A DNA stretch of 22,440 bases from the NCBI RefSeq assembly GCF_900541605.1, contig NZ_UQKJ01000022.1, positions 1-22,440 on the forward strand, read 5' to 3'. Numbering within the stretch: the first letter of the stretch is position 1; each line of letters starts with the position of its first letter. A model generated the notes under the pieces. The model saw nothing but the letters and a program-made list of their open reading frames with translations. It was not told the DNA's origin and ran no database searches. The position numbers were made by a program, and so were the translations under genes. Below, in pieces: positions 6,866-14,081 of this stretch. Source of the stretch: an uncultured Dialister sp. (GTDB taxonomy: Bacteria > Bacillota > Negativicutes > Veillonellales > Dialisteraceae).

Positions 6866-8161
6866 TTATTCAAACCGTTTCATTCTGTGGGTCAGGGCGG
6901 CGCTGCCGTAGAAGGAGTCTGCGTCCAGGTCTTCTTCAATGCGGAGGAGCTGGTTGTACTTGGCTACCCGTTCCGTACGTCCCGGGGCGCCGGTCTTGAT
7001 CTGGCCTGCGTTCACTGCCACTGCCACGTCGGCGATGGTGGTGTCTGCGGTTTCACCGGAACGGTGGGAAATGACGGTGGTGTAGCCGCATCTCTGGGCC
7101 ATCTGGATGGCTTCCATGGTTTCGGTAAGGGTGCCGATCTGGTTCAGTTTGATGAGAATGGAGTTGGCCACGCCCATGTGGATGCCCTTGGACAGGCGCT
7201 TTGTATTGGTTACAAAGAGGTCATCGCCGATGAGCTGGACTTTTTTACCCAGTTTTTCGGTGAGTTTCTTCCAGCCATCCCAGTCTTCTTCGCCCAGGCC
7301 GTCTTCGATAGAAATGATGGGGTACTGGTCGATCAGTTTTTCGTAGAATTCGATCATTTCATCGCTTGTCTTTGCGGTGTGGTCGCCGGCCAGATGGTAG
7401 AGGCCGTCGTCGCCAAGGAGTTCGGAAGCTGCAACATCGGTGGCAAGGACCACGTCTTTGCCGGCGGTGTAGCCTGCTTTTTCAATGGCTTCGCAGATGA
7501 CTTCCATGGCTGCTTCGTTGGACGGAAGATCCGGTGCATAGCCCCCTTCGTCGCCTACAGCGGTGGAAAGGCCCTGTTTCTTCAGTACGTCCTTCAGGGA
7601 ATGGTAGATTTCAGCGCACATGCGCAGGCCTTCCCGGAAGCTCGGTGCCCCTACGGGCATGATCATGCTTTCCTGGATGTCCACGTTATTGTCTGCATGG
7701 GCACCGCCGTTCATGATGTTCATCATGGGCACCGGCAGGTTGTGGGCATTCACGCCGCCCAGGTACTGGTACAGCGGAAGTCCTGCGGATTCAGCAGCGG
7801 CATGGGCAGCAGCCAGGGATACGCCGAGGATGGCATTGGCGCCGAGGCGGCTCTTGTTTTCGGTGCCGTCAAGGTTGATGAGGATATGGTCCAGGCCCCT
7901 CTGGTCGCTGGCATCCCAGCCGAGGACGGCGTCCGCAATTTCGCCATTTACATTGTTTACGGCTTTCAGGACTCCCTTGCCGCCGTAACGGCTCTTGTCG
8001 CCATCCCGAAGTTCGGTGGCTTCAAACATACCGGTGGAAGCGCCGGAGGGAACAGCGGCCCTTGCAAAGGTGCCGTCTTCCAGTGCCATTTCTACTTCCA
8101 CCGTCGGATTTCCGCGGGAATCCAGAATTTCTCTTGCATGTAAATCTGTAATTGCTGCCAT
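6866..8161 (-). CDS. eno: Enolase (phosphopyruvate hydratase)
   Basis: Interconverts 2-phosphoglycerate and phosphoenolpyruvate in glycolysis; Mg2+ dependent, cytoplasmic. Its 431 aa are standard. The N-terminus ILDSRGNPTVEVE, flexible loop GASTG (40-44), DEGGYAPDL, SIEDGLGEEDWDGW, GDDLFVTN, LIKLNQIGT (catalytic lysine) and SHRSGET (substrate-binding HRS) motifs are all present. AGGAGG lies 10 nt before the ATG. It is the last gene of the glycolytic operon, 73 nt after tpiA, and is followed by a strong terminator. Many related operons carry gpmI between tpiA and eno; here it is absent. Confidence 0.98.
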   Translation of the reverse strand: MAAITDLHAREILDSRGNPTVEVEMALEDGTFARAAVPSGASTGMFEATELRDGDKSRYGGKGVLKAVNNVNGEIADAVLGWDASDQRGLDHILINLDGTENKSRLGANAILGVSLAAAHAAAESAGLPLYQYLGGVNAHNLPVPMMNIMNGGAHADNNVDIQESMIMPVGAPSFREGLRMCAEIYHSLKDVLKKQGLSTAVGDEGGYAPDLPSNEAAMEVICEAIEKAGYTAGKDVVLATDVAASELLGDDGLYHLAGDHTAKTSDEMIEFYEKLIDQYPIISIEDGLGEEDWDGWKKLTEKLGKKVQLIGDDLFVTNTKRLSKGIHMGVANSILIKLNQIGTLTETMEAIQMAQRCGYTTVISHRSGETADTTIADVAVAVNAGQIKTGAPGRTERVAKYNQLLRIEEDLDADSFYGSAALTHRMKRFE

Positions 8162-8199
8162 GCTTTTTCATCCTCCTGTAATAGGGTATTTATTTATAT

Positions 8200-8216
8200 T
8201 TCGTGAAAACCACGAA
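8200..8216 (-). other. Small hairpin between tpiA and eno
   Basis: TTCGTG/CACGAA with a 5-nt loop in the 73-bp tpiA-eno spacer, followed on the minus strand by the AT-rich ATATAAATAAATA. Too weak for a terminator. It might be an mRNA processing or stability element, or mark a minor internal promoter; nothing further can be claimed. Confidence 0.25.
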
Positions 8217-8234
8217 GGATACTGCCGGGCCCTG

Positions 8235-8987
8235 TTATTCACAGGCCTTTTTATAGATGGAAAGGAAGGTCTCCGCCTTCAGGCTGGCGCCGCCTACGAG
8301 GCCGCCGTCGATGTCCTTTTCTTTCAGGAAATCACCGATATTCTCGTCTGTCACGGAGCCGCCATAGAGGATACGGACCGCTTCTGCCGCTTTTTTGCCG
8401 GCCACAGCTTTGACCGTTTTCCGGATGAAGGAAGAAATGTCTTCCGCGTCCGCCGGAGTGGCTGCGGTGCCGGATCCAATGGCCCAGATTGGTTCATAGG
8501 CAATGACCAGGCGGGCTGCGTCTTCTTCGGAAAGTTCAAAGAGGGCGGTCCGGATTTCGCTGCCGATCCGTTCTTCTGTCTGCCCCAGTTTCCTCTCTTC
8601 CGCCGTTTCGCCGACGCAGAGAATGGGCACCATGCCCGCCGCCAGTACTGCTTTTACCTTGCGGGCCACGAATTCATCGGACTCTCCCAGGATCTGCCGC
8701 CGTTCGGAGTGGCCGCAGATGACGTAGGAGCAGCCCAGGTCCTTAAGCATGGCCGGAGAAATTTCCCCGGTGAAAGCTCCCTTCTCTTCGGGGTACACAT
8801 TCTGGGCGCCCCAGCGGATGGAGGAATTTTCCAGGAAAAACCGGGCCATGGGAAGGTCAACGTAGGGCGGGCAGAAAAGGAGCTCCACCTTATCGTTTTT
8901 CTTGATTCTGAATGACTTGAAAAAGGCTGCCGCCTCGGTGACGGTCATATTCATTTTCCAGTTTCCTGCGATCAGGATATTTCTCAA
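8235..8987 (-). CDS. tpiA: Triosephosphate isomerase
   Basis: Interconverts dihydroxyacetone phosphate and glyceraldehyde 3-phosphate. At 250 aa it is a normal TIM barrel. Visible: substrate-binding NWKMN with Lys12, the electrophilic histidine in CGHSERR, the catalytic glutamate in YEPIWAIGSG, and phosphate-binding loops YGGSV and GGLVGGASL. The start is a TTG at 8987. An in-frame TGA lies three codons upstream and no ATG or GTG occurs before NWKMN, so TTG is forced. AAGGAG lies 9 nt before it. The gene follows pgk by 6 nt, so the ribosome binding site lies at the pgk stop. Confidence 0.97.
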   Translation of the reverse strand: MRNILIAGNWKMNMTVTEAAAFFKSFRIKKNDKVELLFCPPYVDLPMARFFLENSSIRWGAQNVYPEEKGAFTGEISPAMLKDLGCSYVICGHSERRQILGESDEFVARKVKAVLAAGMVPILCVGETAEERKLGQTEERIGSEIRTALFELSEEDAARLVIAYEPIWAIGSGTAATPADAEDISSFIRKTVKAVAGKKAAEAVRILYGGSVTDENIGDFLKEKDIDGGLVGGASLKAETFLSIYKKACE

Positions 8988-8993
8988 AAGGAA

Positions 8994-10181
8994 TCACTCC
9001 TTATCCGCAAGAATGGCTACGCCCGGGAGTACCATGCCTTCCAGCATTTCCAGGGAGGCACCGCCGCCGGTGGACACGTGGGAGAATTTGTCTTCAATGC
9101 CCAGTTCATCCACCACCGACGCCGATTCGCCGCCGCCGATGACCGTGGTGGCATCAAGGCTGGCCATGGCTTCGGCAATGGCAAAGGTGCCCTTGGCAAA
9201 GGGCTTCATTTCGAATACGCCCATAGGACCGTTCCATACGACGGTCTTCATCTTTTTCAGGGTTTCCACGTAGAGCTGGATGGTCTTCGGCCCGATATCG
9301 AGAGCCATCCAGGGATCAGAGAATTCATCGGCCGAAAGGACCTTGGTGTGGGCGGTTTCCGAGAAGGCATCGCCGGCCATGAAGTCCACGGGCAGCATGA
9401 TTTCAGAGCCCATTTCGTGGGCTTTCTTCATGAGGTTTCTCGCCAGGTCGAAGCGGTCCCGGTCCTGCAGGGACCGGCCCATGTCATAGCCCTGGGCAGC
9501 AACGAATGTATTGGCCATGCCGCCGCCGATGAGGATAACATCCGCCTTTTCCATGAGGTTTGCAATGACCTGGATCTTATCGCTGATTTTGGCGCCGCCG
9601 ATGATGGCTGCAAAGGGCCGTACCGGATGCTCGATGACACCGTCCAGGAAGTCGATTTCCTTCTTCAGGAGGAGACCGGAAACCATGGGCATGATTTTGC
9701 CGACGCCCACCACGGAAGCGTGGGTACGGTGGGATACGCCGAAGGCATCGTTCACTGCCAGGTCGCATCCATCGACGAGGTCTTTTGCGAAGGCGGGGTC
9801 GTTCTTTTCTTCTTCCCCATGGAAACGGAGGTTTTCAAGGAGAAGCACCTGTCCCGGTTCCAGGGCCTTTTTCATTTCCGATGCTTTATCCCCTACGCAG
9901 TCCGGGCAGAAAAGCACGTCCTGGTGCAGGAGTTCAGAGAGCCGCTTTGCGCAGGGAGCCAGGGATAATTCCGGCTTCACCGTGCCCTTGGGCCGTCCCA
10001 TATGACTGGCCAGGACCACCGCAGCCCCATGGTCCAGCAGGTACCGGATGGTGGGGATGGTGGCGCGGATACGGCGGTCATCCAGGATATGGCCCTCGCT
10101 GTCGTGGGGCACGTTGTAATCCACCCGGACATACACAGTTTTTCCTTCCGGCTTCAAATCATAGATGGTCTCTTTATTCAT
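8994..10181 (-). CDS. pgk: Phosphoglycerate kinase
   Basis: Transfers phosphate from 1,3-bisphosphoglycerate to ADP, the first ATP-yielding step of glycolysis. 395 aa from the ATG at 10181. An in-frame TTG six bases upstream is possible but overlaps the gap stop and is less well spaced from AAAGGA. Visible: N-terminal VRVDYNVP, substrate-binding SHMGRPKG and LLENLRFHGEE, nucleotide-side GGAKISDK, VWNGPMGVFE and the glycine-rich GGGESASVV, then STGGGASLEMLEG. Only 2 nt separate it from the gap stop, so translation is probably coupled. Confidence 0.97.
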   Translation of the reverse strand: MNKETIYDLKPEGKTVYVRVDYNVPHDSEGHILDDRRIRATIPTIRYLLDHGAAVVLASHMGRPKGTVKPELSLAPCAKRLSELLHQDVLFCPDCVGDKASEMKKALEPGQVLLLENLRFHGEEEKNDPAFAKDLVDGCDLAVNDAFGVSHRTHASVVGVGKIMPMVSGLLLKKEIDFLDGVIEHPVRPFAAIIGGAKISDKIQVIANLMEKADVILIGGGMANTFVAAQGYDMGRSLQDRDRFDLARNLMKKAHEMGSEIMLPVDFMAGDAFSETAHTKVLSADEFSDPWMALDIGPKTIQLYVETLKKMKTVVWNGPMGVFEMKPFAKGTFAIAEAMASLDATTVIGGGESASVVDELGIEDKFSHVSTGGGASLEMLEGMVLPGVAILADKE

Positions 10182-10183
10182 AA

Positions 10184-11191
10184 TCAAAGTCCTTTCGATG
10201 CTACATACTTTACAAGGTCAATGATTCTCATGGAATAGCCCCATTCGTTATCGTACCAGGCGATGACTTTGACCAGGTTTCCTTCCATCACCATGGTGAG
10301 GAGGCTGTCCACGGTGGAGCTGACGTCGGTGGTGAGGAAATCACTGGAAACCAGGGGTTCATCGGTATAGGCGAGGATGCCCTTCAGTTCCCCTTCAGAC
10401 GCTTCTTTCAGAGCTGCATTGACTTCTTCCTTCGTCACGTTCTTTCCAAGTTCCACGGTCAGGTCAACCAGGGACACATCGGGGGTGGGGACGCGGATGG
10501 CAAGGCCATTCAGTTTTCCCTTCAGTTCCGGAATCACGATGCCGATGGCCTTCGCTGCACCGGTGGAGGTAGGAATGATATTTTCCGCAGCTGCCCGGCC
10601 TCTTCTGGGGTCCTTCTTGTGGGCCTTTTCCAGGATGGCCTGGTCGTTCGTATAGGAATGGACGGTGGTCATGAGGCCCCGTTTGATATGGAATTTTTCA
10701 TGGAGTACCTTCACCACCGGTGCCAGGCAGTTCGTGGTGCAGGAGGCGTTGGAAATGATATTGTCCTTCTTCGGATCATAGGTGCTTTCATTGACCCCCA
10801 TGACGATGGTGGCATCGTCATCCTTGCCGGGAGCGGTGATGATGACTTTCTTCACGGTTCCCTTGATGTGCTTGCCGGCGCTGGCTTTGTCCTTCAGTTT
10901 ACCTGTGGATTCCACCACGATTTCTACGCCGTACTTGCTCCAGTCCAGGTGTTCCGGATCCCGGTCATGGAATACATGGACCCGTTTTCCTTCGATAATG
11001 AGGTCATCTCCATCGATTTCCACTTTCTTGCCGAGACGGCCGTGGACGGAATCATACTTCAGAAGATAGGCAGCTGTTTCCACGCCGCTGGGGTTGTTGA
11101 TGGCCACCACTTCCAGGTCATCCCTGTCCAGCATGCCCCGGAATACCAGTCTTCCGATTCTGCCAAATCCGTTAATACCAATTTTTGTCAT
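10184..11191 (-). CDS. gap: Glyceraldehyde-3-phosphate dehydrogenase, type I
   Basis: Oxidises and phosphorylates glyceraldehyde 3-phosphate to 1,3-bisphosphoglycerate. 335 aa. Visible: Rossmann motif INGFGRIGR (5-13), catalytic SNASCTTNC with Cys151, general base His178 in TTVHSYTNDQ, and WYDNEWGYS at the C-terminus. The cofactor pocket is atypical: the residue after the second strand is Asn33 where NAD-specific enzymes usually have Asp, and the segment ILEKAHKKD (186-194) replaces the usual ILD-L/A-P-H-K. These positions set NAD versus NADP preference in Bacillus and chloroplast enzymes, so cofactor use is open. AGGAGG is 8 nt before the ATG. The ATG follows the cggR stop by one base (TAACATG). 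Confidence 0.97.
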   Translation of the reverse strand: MTKIGINGFGRIGRLVFRGMLDRDDLEVVAINNPSGVETAAYLLKYDSVHGRLGKKVEIDGDDLIIEGKRVHVFHDRDPEHLDWSKYGVEIVVESTGKLKDKASAGKHIKGTVKKVIITAPGKDDDATIVMGVNESTYDPKKDNIISNASCTTNCLAPVVKVLHEKFHIKRGLMTTVHSYTNDQAILEKAHKKDPRRGRAAAENIIPTSTGAAKAIGIVIPELKGKLNGLAIRVPTPDVSLVDLTVELGKNVTKEEVNAALKEASEGELKGILAYTDEPLVSSDFLTTDVSSTVDSLLTMVMEGNLVKVIAWYDNEWGYSMRIIDLVKYVASKGL

Positions 11192-11192
11192 G

Positions 11193-12245
11193 TTAGTACC
11201 CTCCTGTTTTTGACTCTTTTCCAGCCATCAAAGATAAGATTTCATTACCTGCGCCTTCATCAGTGATGAGGGTGCCCCGGATTCCTGCCCTTGCCATGGC
11301 AAGAATGGCGGCGCCCTTGTGACTGCCTCCGGCTGCAATAAGAACATGGGGAATCGATGAAATATCGTCTCCCGAAATACCGGCATTGTACATACGATAG
11401 AGAACTTTGCCATGGATATCCGTAAAGAGGCCCAGGGCTTCCCCTGCTGCCCCTTCCCCGGCGAGACGGGTCGTTACATCCTTCGGAAGCTCCATCCATT
11501 CCGCCGCATTCCGGGAATCTTCCACCCCGGTGATGAGGATATCCGCTTTGGCAAGCATTTCATCAATCACTTTCAATTGGGGGAGCTCTTTTTTGACCTT
11601 CAGGAACAGCTCCGGCGACAGGCCATCGGGAATCGTCATGAGATGATAGGTTCCTCCCAGCCTTTCTGCCATCCTGGCGGCCACCAGGTTTGGCAGGTAC
11701 TCGATTTTCCTGCCGAATCCGCCCCGGGCCGGTACCACATCCACCTTCATATGGAGTGCGGGCAGGGCATTGGCAATCCCCGCCACTTCCGGACCGCCGC
11801 TGACGGCAGTAATATGTCCATCCCGAAGAATCCTGAGGAGCACCAGGGCCCCTTCCTGGCTGATTTCATTACTCACTTCCGGAGACCGGTCGGAATCCCC
11901 TCTCACCACAATCACCTTTTCCATGGACAGGATGGATTCCAGTTTCCTTTCCATATAGGAAAGGGAGGGGCTCTTCTGCAGGTACGGAGCCAACGGTGCC
12001 ACAAGGGACTCCCCCTTGGACGTGAGGCTCATGCCGGAAGGGCGGGAAATCAAAAGACCTGCTTCTTCCATCTTCTCGATATGTTTCCGGATCGTGCTTT
12101 CAGAAAGTTTCGTCTGCACCGCCAGGATATGCCTTCCCACCGGCGATGCTTCATGGATCTGCCGAAGAATCTCGTACCTTTCCTGCGCCCCTTCCATCAT
12201 TTCCGGGAGCAGCAGCATCAATAAGGAGTCTTCTTTCACCTTCAT
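11193..12245 (-). CDS. cggR: Central glycolytic genes regulator CggR (SorC family)
   Basis: A sugar-phosphate-responsive repressor. In Bacillus subtilis CggR represses its own gapA operon and is released by fructose-1,6-bisphosphate. 350 aa from the ATG at 12245; a GTG directly upstream is possible but leaves almost no spacing to the GGGA sequence. Residues about 36-65 form a winged helix-turn-helix (VGRHILAVQTKLSESTIRKH). The rest is the SorC effector domain, with VVRGDSDRSPEV, SGGPEVAGIA, and a phosphosugar-site-like AAGGSHKGAAILA segment near the end. Position directly ahead of gap, with a 1-nt gap, supports the assignment. It is divergent from fabK across a 566-bp gap. Confidence 0.93.
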   Translation of the reverse strand: MKVKEDSLLMLLLPEMMEGAQERYEILRQIHEASPVGRHILAVQTKLSESTIRKHIEKMEEAGLLISRPSGMSLTSKGESLVAPLAPYLQKSPSLSYMERKLESILSMEKVIVVRGDSDRSPEVSNEISQEGALVLLRILRDGHITAVSGGPEVAGIANALPALHMKVDVVPARGGFGRKIEYLPNLVAARMAERLGGTYHLMTIPDGLSPELFLKVKKELPQLKVIDEMLAKADILITGVEDSRNAAEWMELPKDVTTRLAGEGAAGEALGLFTDIHGKVLYRMYNAGISGDDISSIPHVLIAAGGSHKGAAILAMARAGIRGTLITDEGAGNEILSLMAGKESKTGGY

Positions 12246-12281
12246 CACTTTCCCATCACAATCCCATCAAAAAGAAACAGA

Positions 12282-12290
12282 ATTATACCA
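12282..12290 (-). promoter_or_regulatory. Promoter of the cggR glycolytic operon (extended -10)
   Basis: The minus strand reads TGG-TATAAT, followed by a leader of about 30 nt before the cggR ATG. The -35 region is weak. An 8-bp palindrome AGTATACT within an A/T-rich near-palindrome lies about 75 bp upstream (12353-12370). It could be a regulator site, but it does not match the Bacillus CggR operator. Confidence 0.7.
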
Positions 12291-12399
12291 GGTCTTACCG
12301 ATTACAGTATATCACGGTTACTTTAATACTACAACATCTATGTGGAAATCCTATATTAAGTATACTCTATTAATTTGGGGTGGATACTTAAATAAAGAG

Positions 12400-12607
12400 T
12401 TGACAGTTGAGGAAAGAGAGTTGAGGTTCCACAGGCTATGGGGGCTGGTGGGCGTGCGAATAGATGGGGCATTGGGCCTTGGACTGGCCAGGCCCTGCAG
12501 GCCGGATACTATGTGGCTAAGTGACATACAAGCATGCAGGGGACTCTAGCTTCTAGCTGTCAGCTTTTAGAAAAACCGCCTGCGGCGCTTTCCAATATGT
12601 GCGCCGC
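12400..12607. repeat. Heptamer arrays and degenerate composite repeat between cggR and fabK
   Basis: A TTGACAG/TTGAGGA/AAGAGAG/TTGAGGT period-7 array (12400-12427) is followed by a degenerate composite. That includes GGCCAGGCCC...GGCCGG (12486-12505, inverted match to 10-29), TATGTGGCTAAGTGACATAC (12510-12529), a second heptamer array TAGCTTC/TAGCTGT/CAGCTTT (12547-12567), then CGCCTGCGGCGC (12577-12588). 12608-12700 is a pyrimidine-rich stretch with ATTCCTCAT repeated four times, in which I see nothing functional. Confidence 0.6.
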
Positions 12608-12709
12608 TTCCACCATTCCTCATCCCTGATTTCTCATTCCTCATTTTTTGATCCGCCACAATCGCTCCTGATTCCTCATTTTACAGTCCCCACCCCTTCC
12701 AATAATGAG

Positions 12710-12715
12710 TATAAT
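12710..12715 (+). promoter_or_regulatory. Probable promoter of fabK
   Basis: A perfect TATAAT on the plus strand about 97 bp before the fabK ATG, preceded by a TG four bases upstream. No good -35 was found at 16-18 bp, so this is tentative. Confidence 0.45.
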
Positions 12716-12811
12716 AGAGGCAGAATTACAGGAGTCATTCATTTCAGGAAAGAAGGAAGGCAAGGAAAGTTCCTTCCCCATTCCCCATTTCTATGACAGG
12801 AGGCAATATCT

Positions 12812-13765
12812 ATGGCCTGGAAGACAAAACTTACGGAACTTCTTTCGATTGACTACCCCATCATCCAGGGTGCCATGGCCTATATTTCCGATGGAGTCCT
12901 GGCAGCCGCCATGGCCCATGCAGGCTGTGCCGGGGTCATCGGATCCGGCGGATTCACGGTGGATGAGGTACGGGACCACATCCGCCGGGCAAAGGATATT
13001 CTGGGTCCCGGAAAAGCCTTCGGGGTGAACCTTATGCTCCAGGCTCCCAACAAGGACGATGTGGCCCAGGTCATCTGTGATGAAAAGGTGCCCTTCGTTA
13101 CCCTGGGCGCCGGAAATCCGATTCCCTGGTTCGATGACCTCCACCATGCCGGCGTCAAATGCATACCGGTGGTGCCGAATGTAAAACTGGCAAAGCGGGT
13201 GCAGGATGCCGGTGCCGATGCCCTGGTCGTGGAGGGCATGGAAGCCGGCGGCCACGACGGGAAACTTACCCTCATGGCCCTTCTGGAAAATGTGCTGCCG
13301 GATATGGAAATCCCGGTTATTGCCGCCGGCGGTATCGTCGATGGCCGGGGCATTGCAGCAGCCCTCATCATGGGGGCCTCCGGCGTCCAGATGGGTACCC
13401 GGTTCCTGCTGGCCGAAGAATGCAGGCTCCACCCGAAGGCCAAGGAAGCCATTATCAAAGCAAAAGATACGGACTCCGTGGTCACCGGCTTCACCACCGG
13501 CGACAGTGTCCGGGGCCTCCGGAATGCCTTTTCCGATAAGTACCTGAAAGCCGAATACAGCGGAGCTCCCCTGGAAGAACTCATTTCCCTGGCCACAGGT
13601 ACCACGAGGAAAGGCGCCGTGGATGGAGATACGGACAATGGCTTCGTCCTGGCGGGGATGTCCCTCACCCACCTCACAAAGATCCAGCCGGTGGAGGAAA
13701 TCGTGGAAGAACTGGTATCGGAAACGGAACGGAGACTGGCCGGCGCTCCGGGGCTGATAAAGTAA
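12812..13765 (+). CDS. fabK: Enoyl-ACP reductase II FabK (FMN-dependent)
   Basis: Reduces trans-2-enoyl-ACP in the last step of each fatty-acid elongation cycle; an FMN TIM-barrel protein of the nitronate monooxygenase-like superfamily. 317 aa. Visible: N-terminal YPIIQGAMAYISDGVLAAA, the flavin region GVNLMLQAPN, the hallmark EGMEAGGHDGK (141-151) with His148 in the place of the FabK catalytic histidine, then VIAAGGIVDGRGIAAAL and GASGVQMGTRFLLAEE for FMN phosphate. FabK proteins usually read GGHIG where this has GGHDG. AGGAGG lies 8 nt before the ATG. A solitary gene here, not in a fab cluster. Nitronate monooxygenase is the alternative call, less likely because of the EGMEAGGH motif and short length. 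Confidence 0.9.
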   Translation: MAWKTKLTELLSIDYPIIQGAMAYISDGVLAAAMAHAGCAGVIGSGGFTVDEVRDHIRRAKDILGPGKAFGVNLMLQAPNKDDVAQVICDEKVPFVTLGAGNPIPWFDDLHHAGVKCIPVVPNVKLAKRVQDAGADALVVEGMEAGGHDGKLTLMALLENVLPDMEIPVIAAGGIVDGRGIAAALIMGASGVQMGTRFLLAEECRLHPKAKEAIIKAKDTDSVVTGFTTGDSVRGLRNAFSDKYLKAEYSGAPLEELISLATGTTRKGAVDGDTDNGFVLAGMSLTHLTKIQPVEEIVEELVSETERRLAGAPGLIK

Positions 13766-13798
13766 GATTGAGATCGAGGTCGAGGTCGAGATTGAGGG
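13766..13798 (+). repeat. Period-6 array directly after the fabK stop
   Basis: Units GAGATC/GAGGTC/GAGGTC/GAGATT/GAGG begin within a few bases of the TAA. The same motif follows the ligA stop and the eno terminator in the same gene-relative orientation. Confidence 0.7.
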
Positions 13799-13818
13799 GA
13801 ATAGCCGCTTTGCGTCGG

Positions 13819-13954
13819 GTGTCCTGTGTCTGAGTACATGCGAACAGGTGGGGCTTCTAGCTGTTAGCTTCTAGCTGCCAGGAAAGCTGATTCGCCTGCG
13901 GCGCTTTCCTGGTATCCAGAAGCTCCATATGTGCGCACAGTGCTCAGCCACAAG
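13819..13954. repeat. Composite palindromic repeat in the fabK / flippase convergent gap
   Basis: A central hairpin CCAGGAAAGC (13878-13887) / GCTTTCCTGG (13903-13912) is a perfect 10-bp inverted repeat enclosing CGCCTGCGGCG. Outside it, a left arm (TGTGTCTGAGTACATGCGAA..., heptamers at 13855-13877) and right arm (CCAGAAGCTCC...GTGCGCACAGTGCTCAGCCACA) are imperfectly complementary. It is the intact counterpart of the palindrome broken by a MITE at 6461. Confidence 0.7.
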
Positions 13955-14026
13955 AAATCCGCAGCAAAGCGGCTGACCTGCTCAAGACTCGAAGCCCTGC
14001 CCCGTTGAGTCCAAACGTACCATCAT

Positions 14027-14070
14027 AAAAAAAGCTGTGAAAAATGGATTTCCATTTTTCACAGCTTTTT
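14027..14070. terminator. Bidirectional intrinsic terminator between fabK and the flippase gene
   Basis: A perfect 15-bp stem GCTGTGAAAAATGGA (14034-14048) / TCCATTTTTCACAGC (14051-14065) with a run of seven A on the left and five T on the right. It serves the minus-strand flippase gene (stop at 14082) and probably also fabK, 270 nt upstream on the other strand. Confidence 0.92.
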
Positions 14071-14081
14071 GATTTCATTCA

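Noticed and set aside
12400..12406. TTGACA -35 box reading towards fabK
   Set aside because: It is part of a TTGAG heptamer array and has no -10 at 16-18 bp.
12880..13839. Minus-strand open frames opposite fabK
   Set aside because: fabK has a ribosome binding site and complete FMN motifs; the opposite frames run into downstream repeats.
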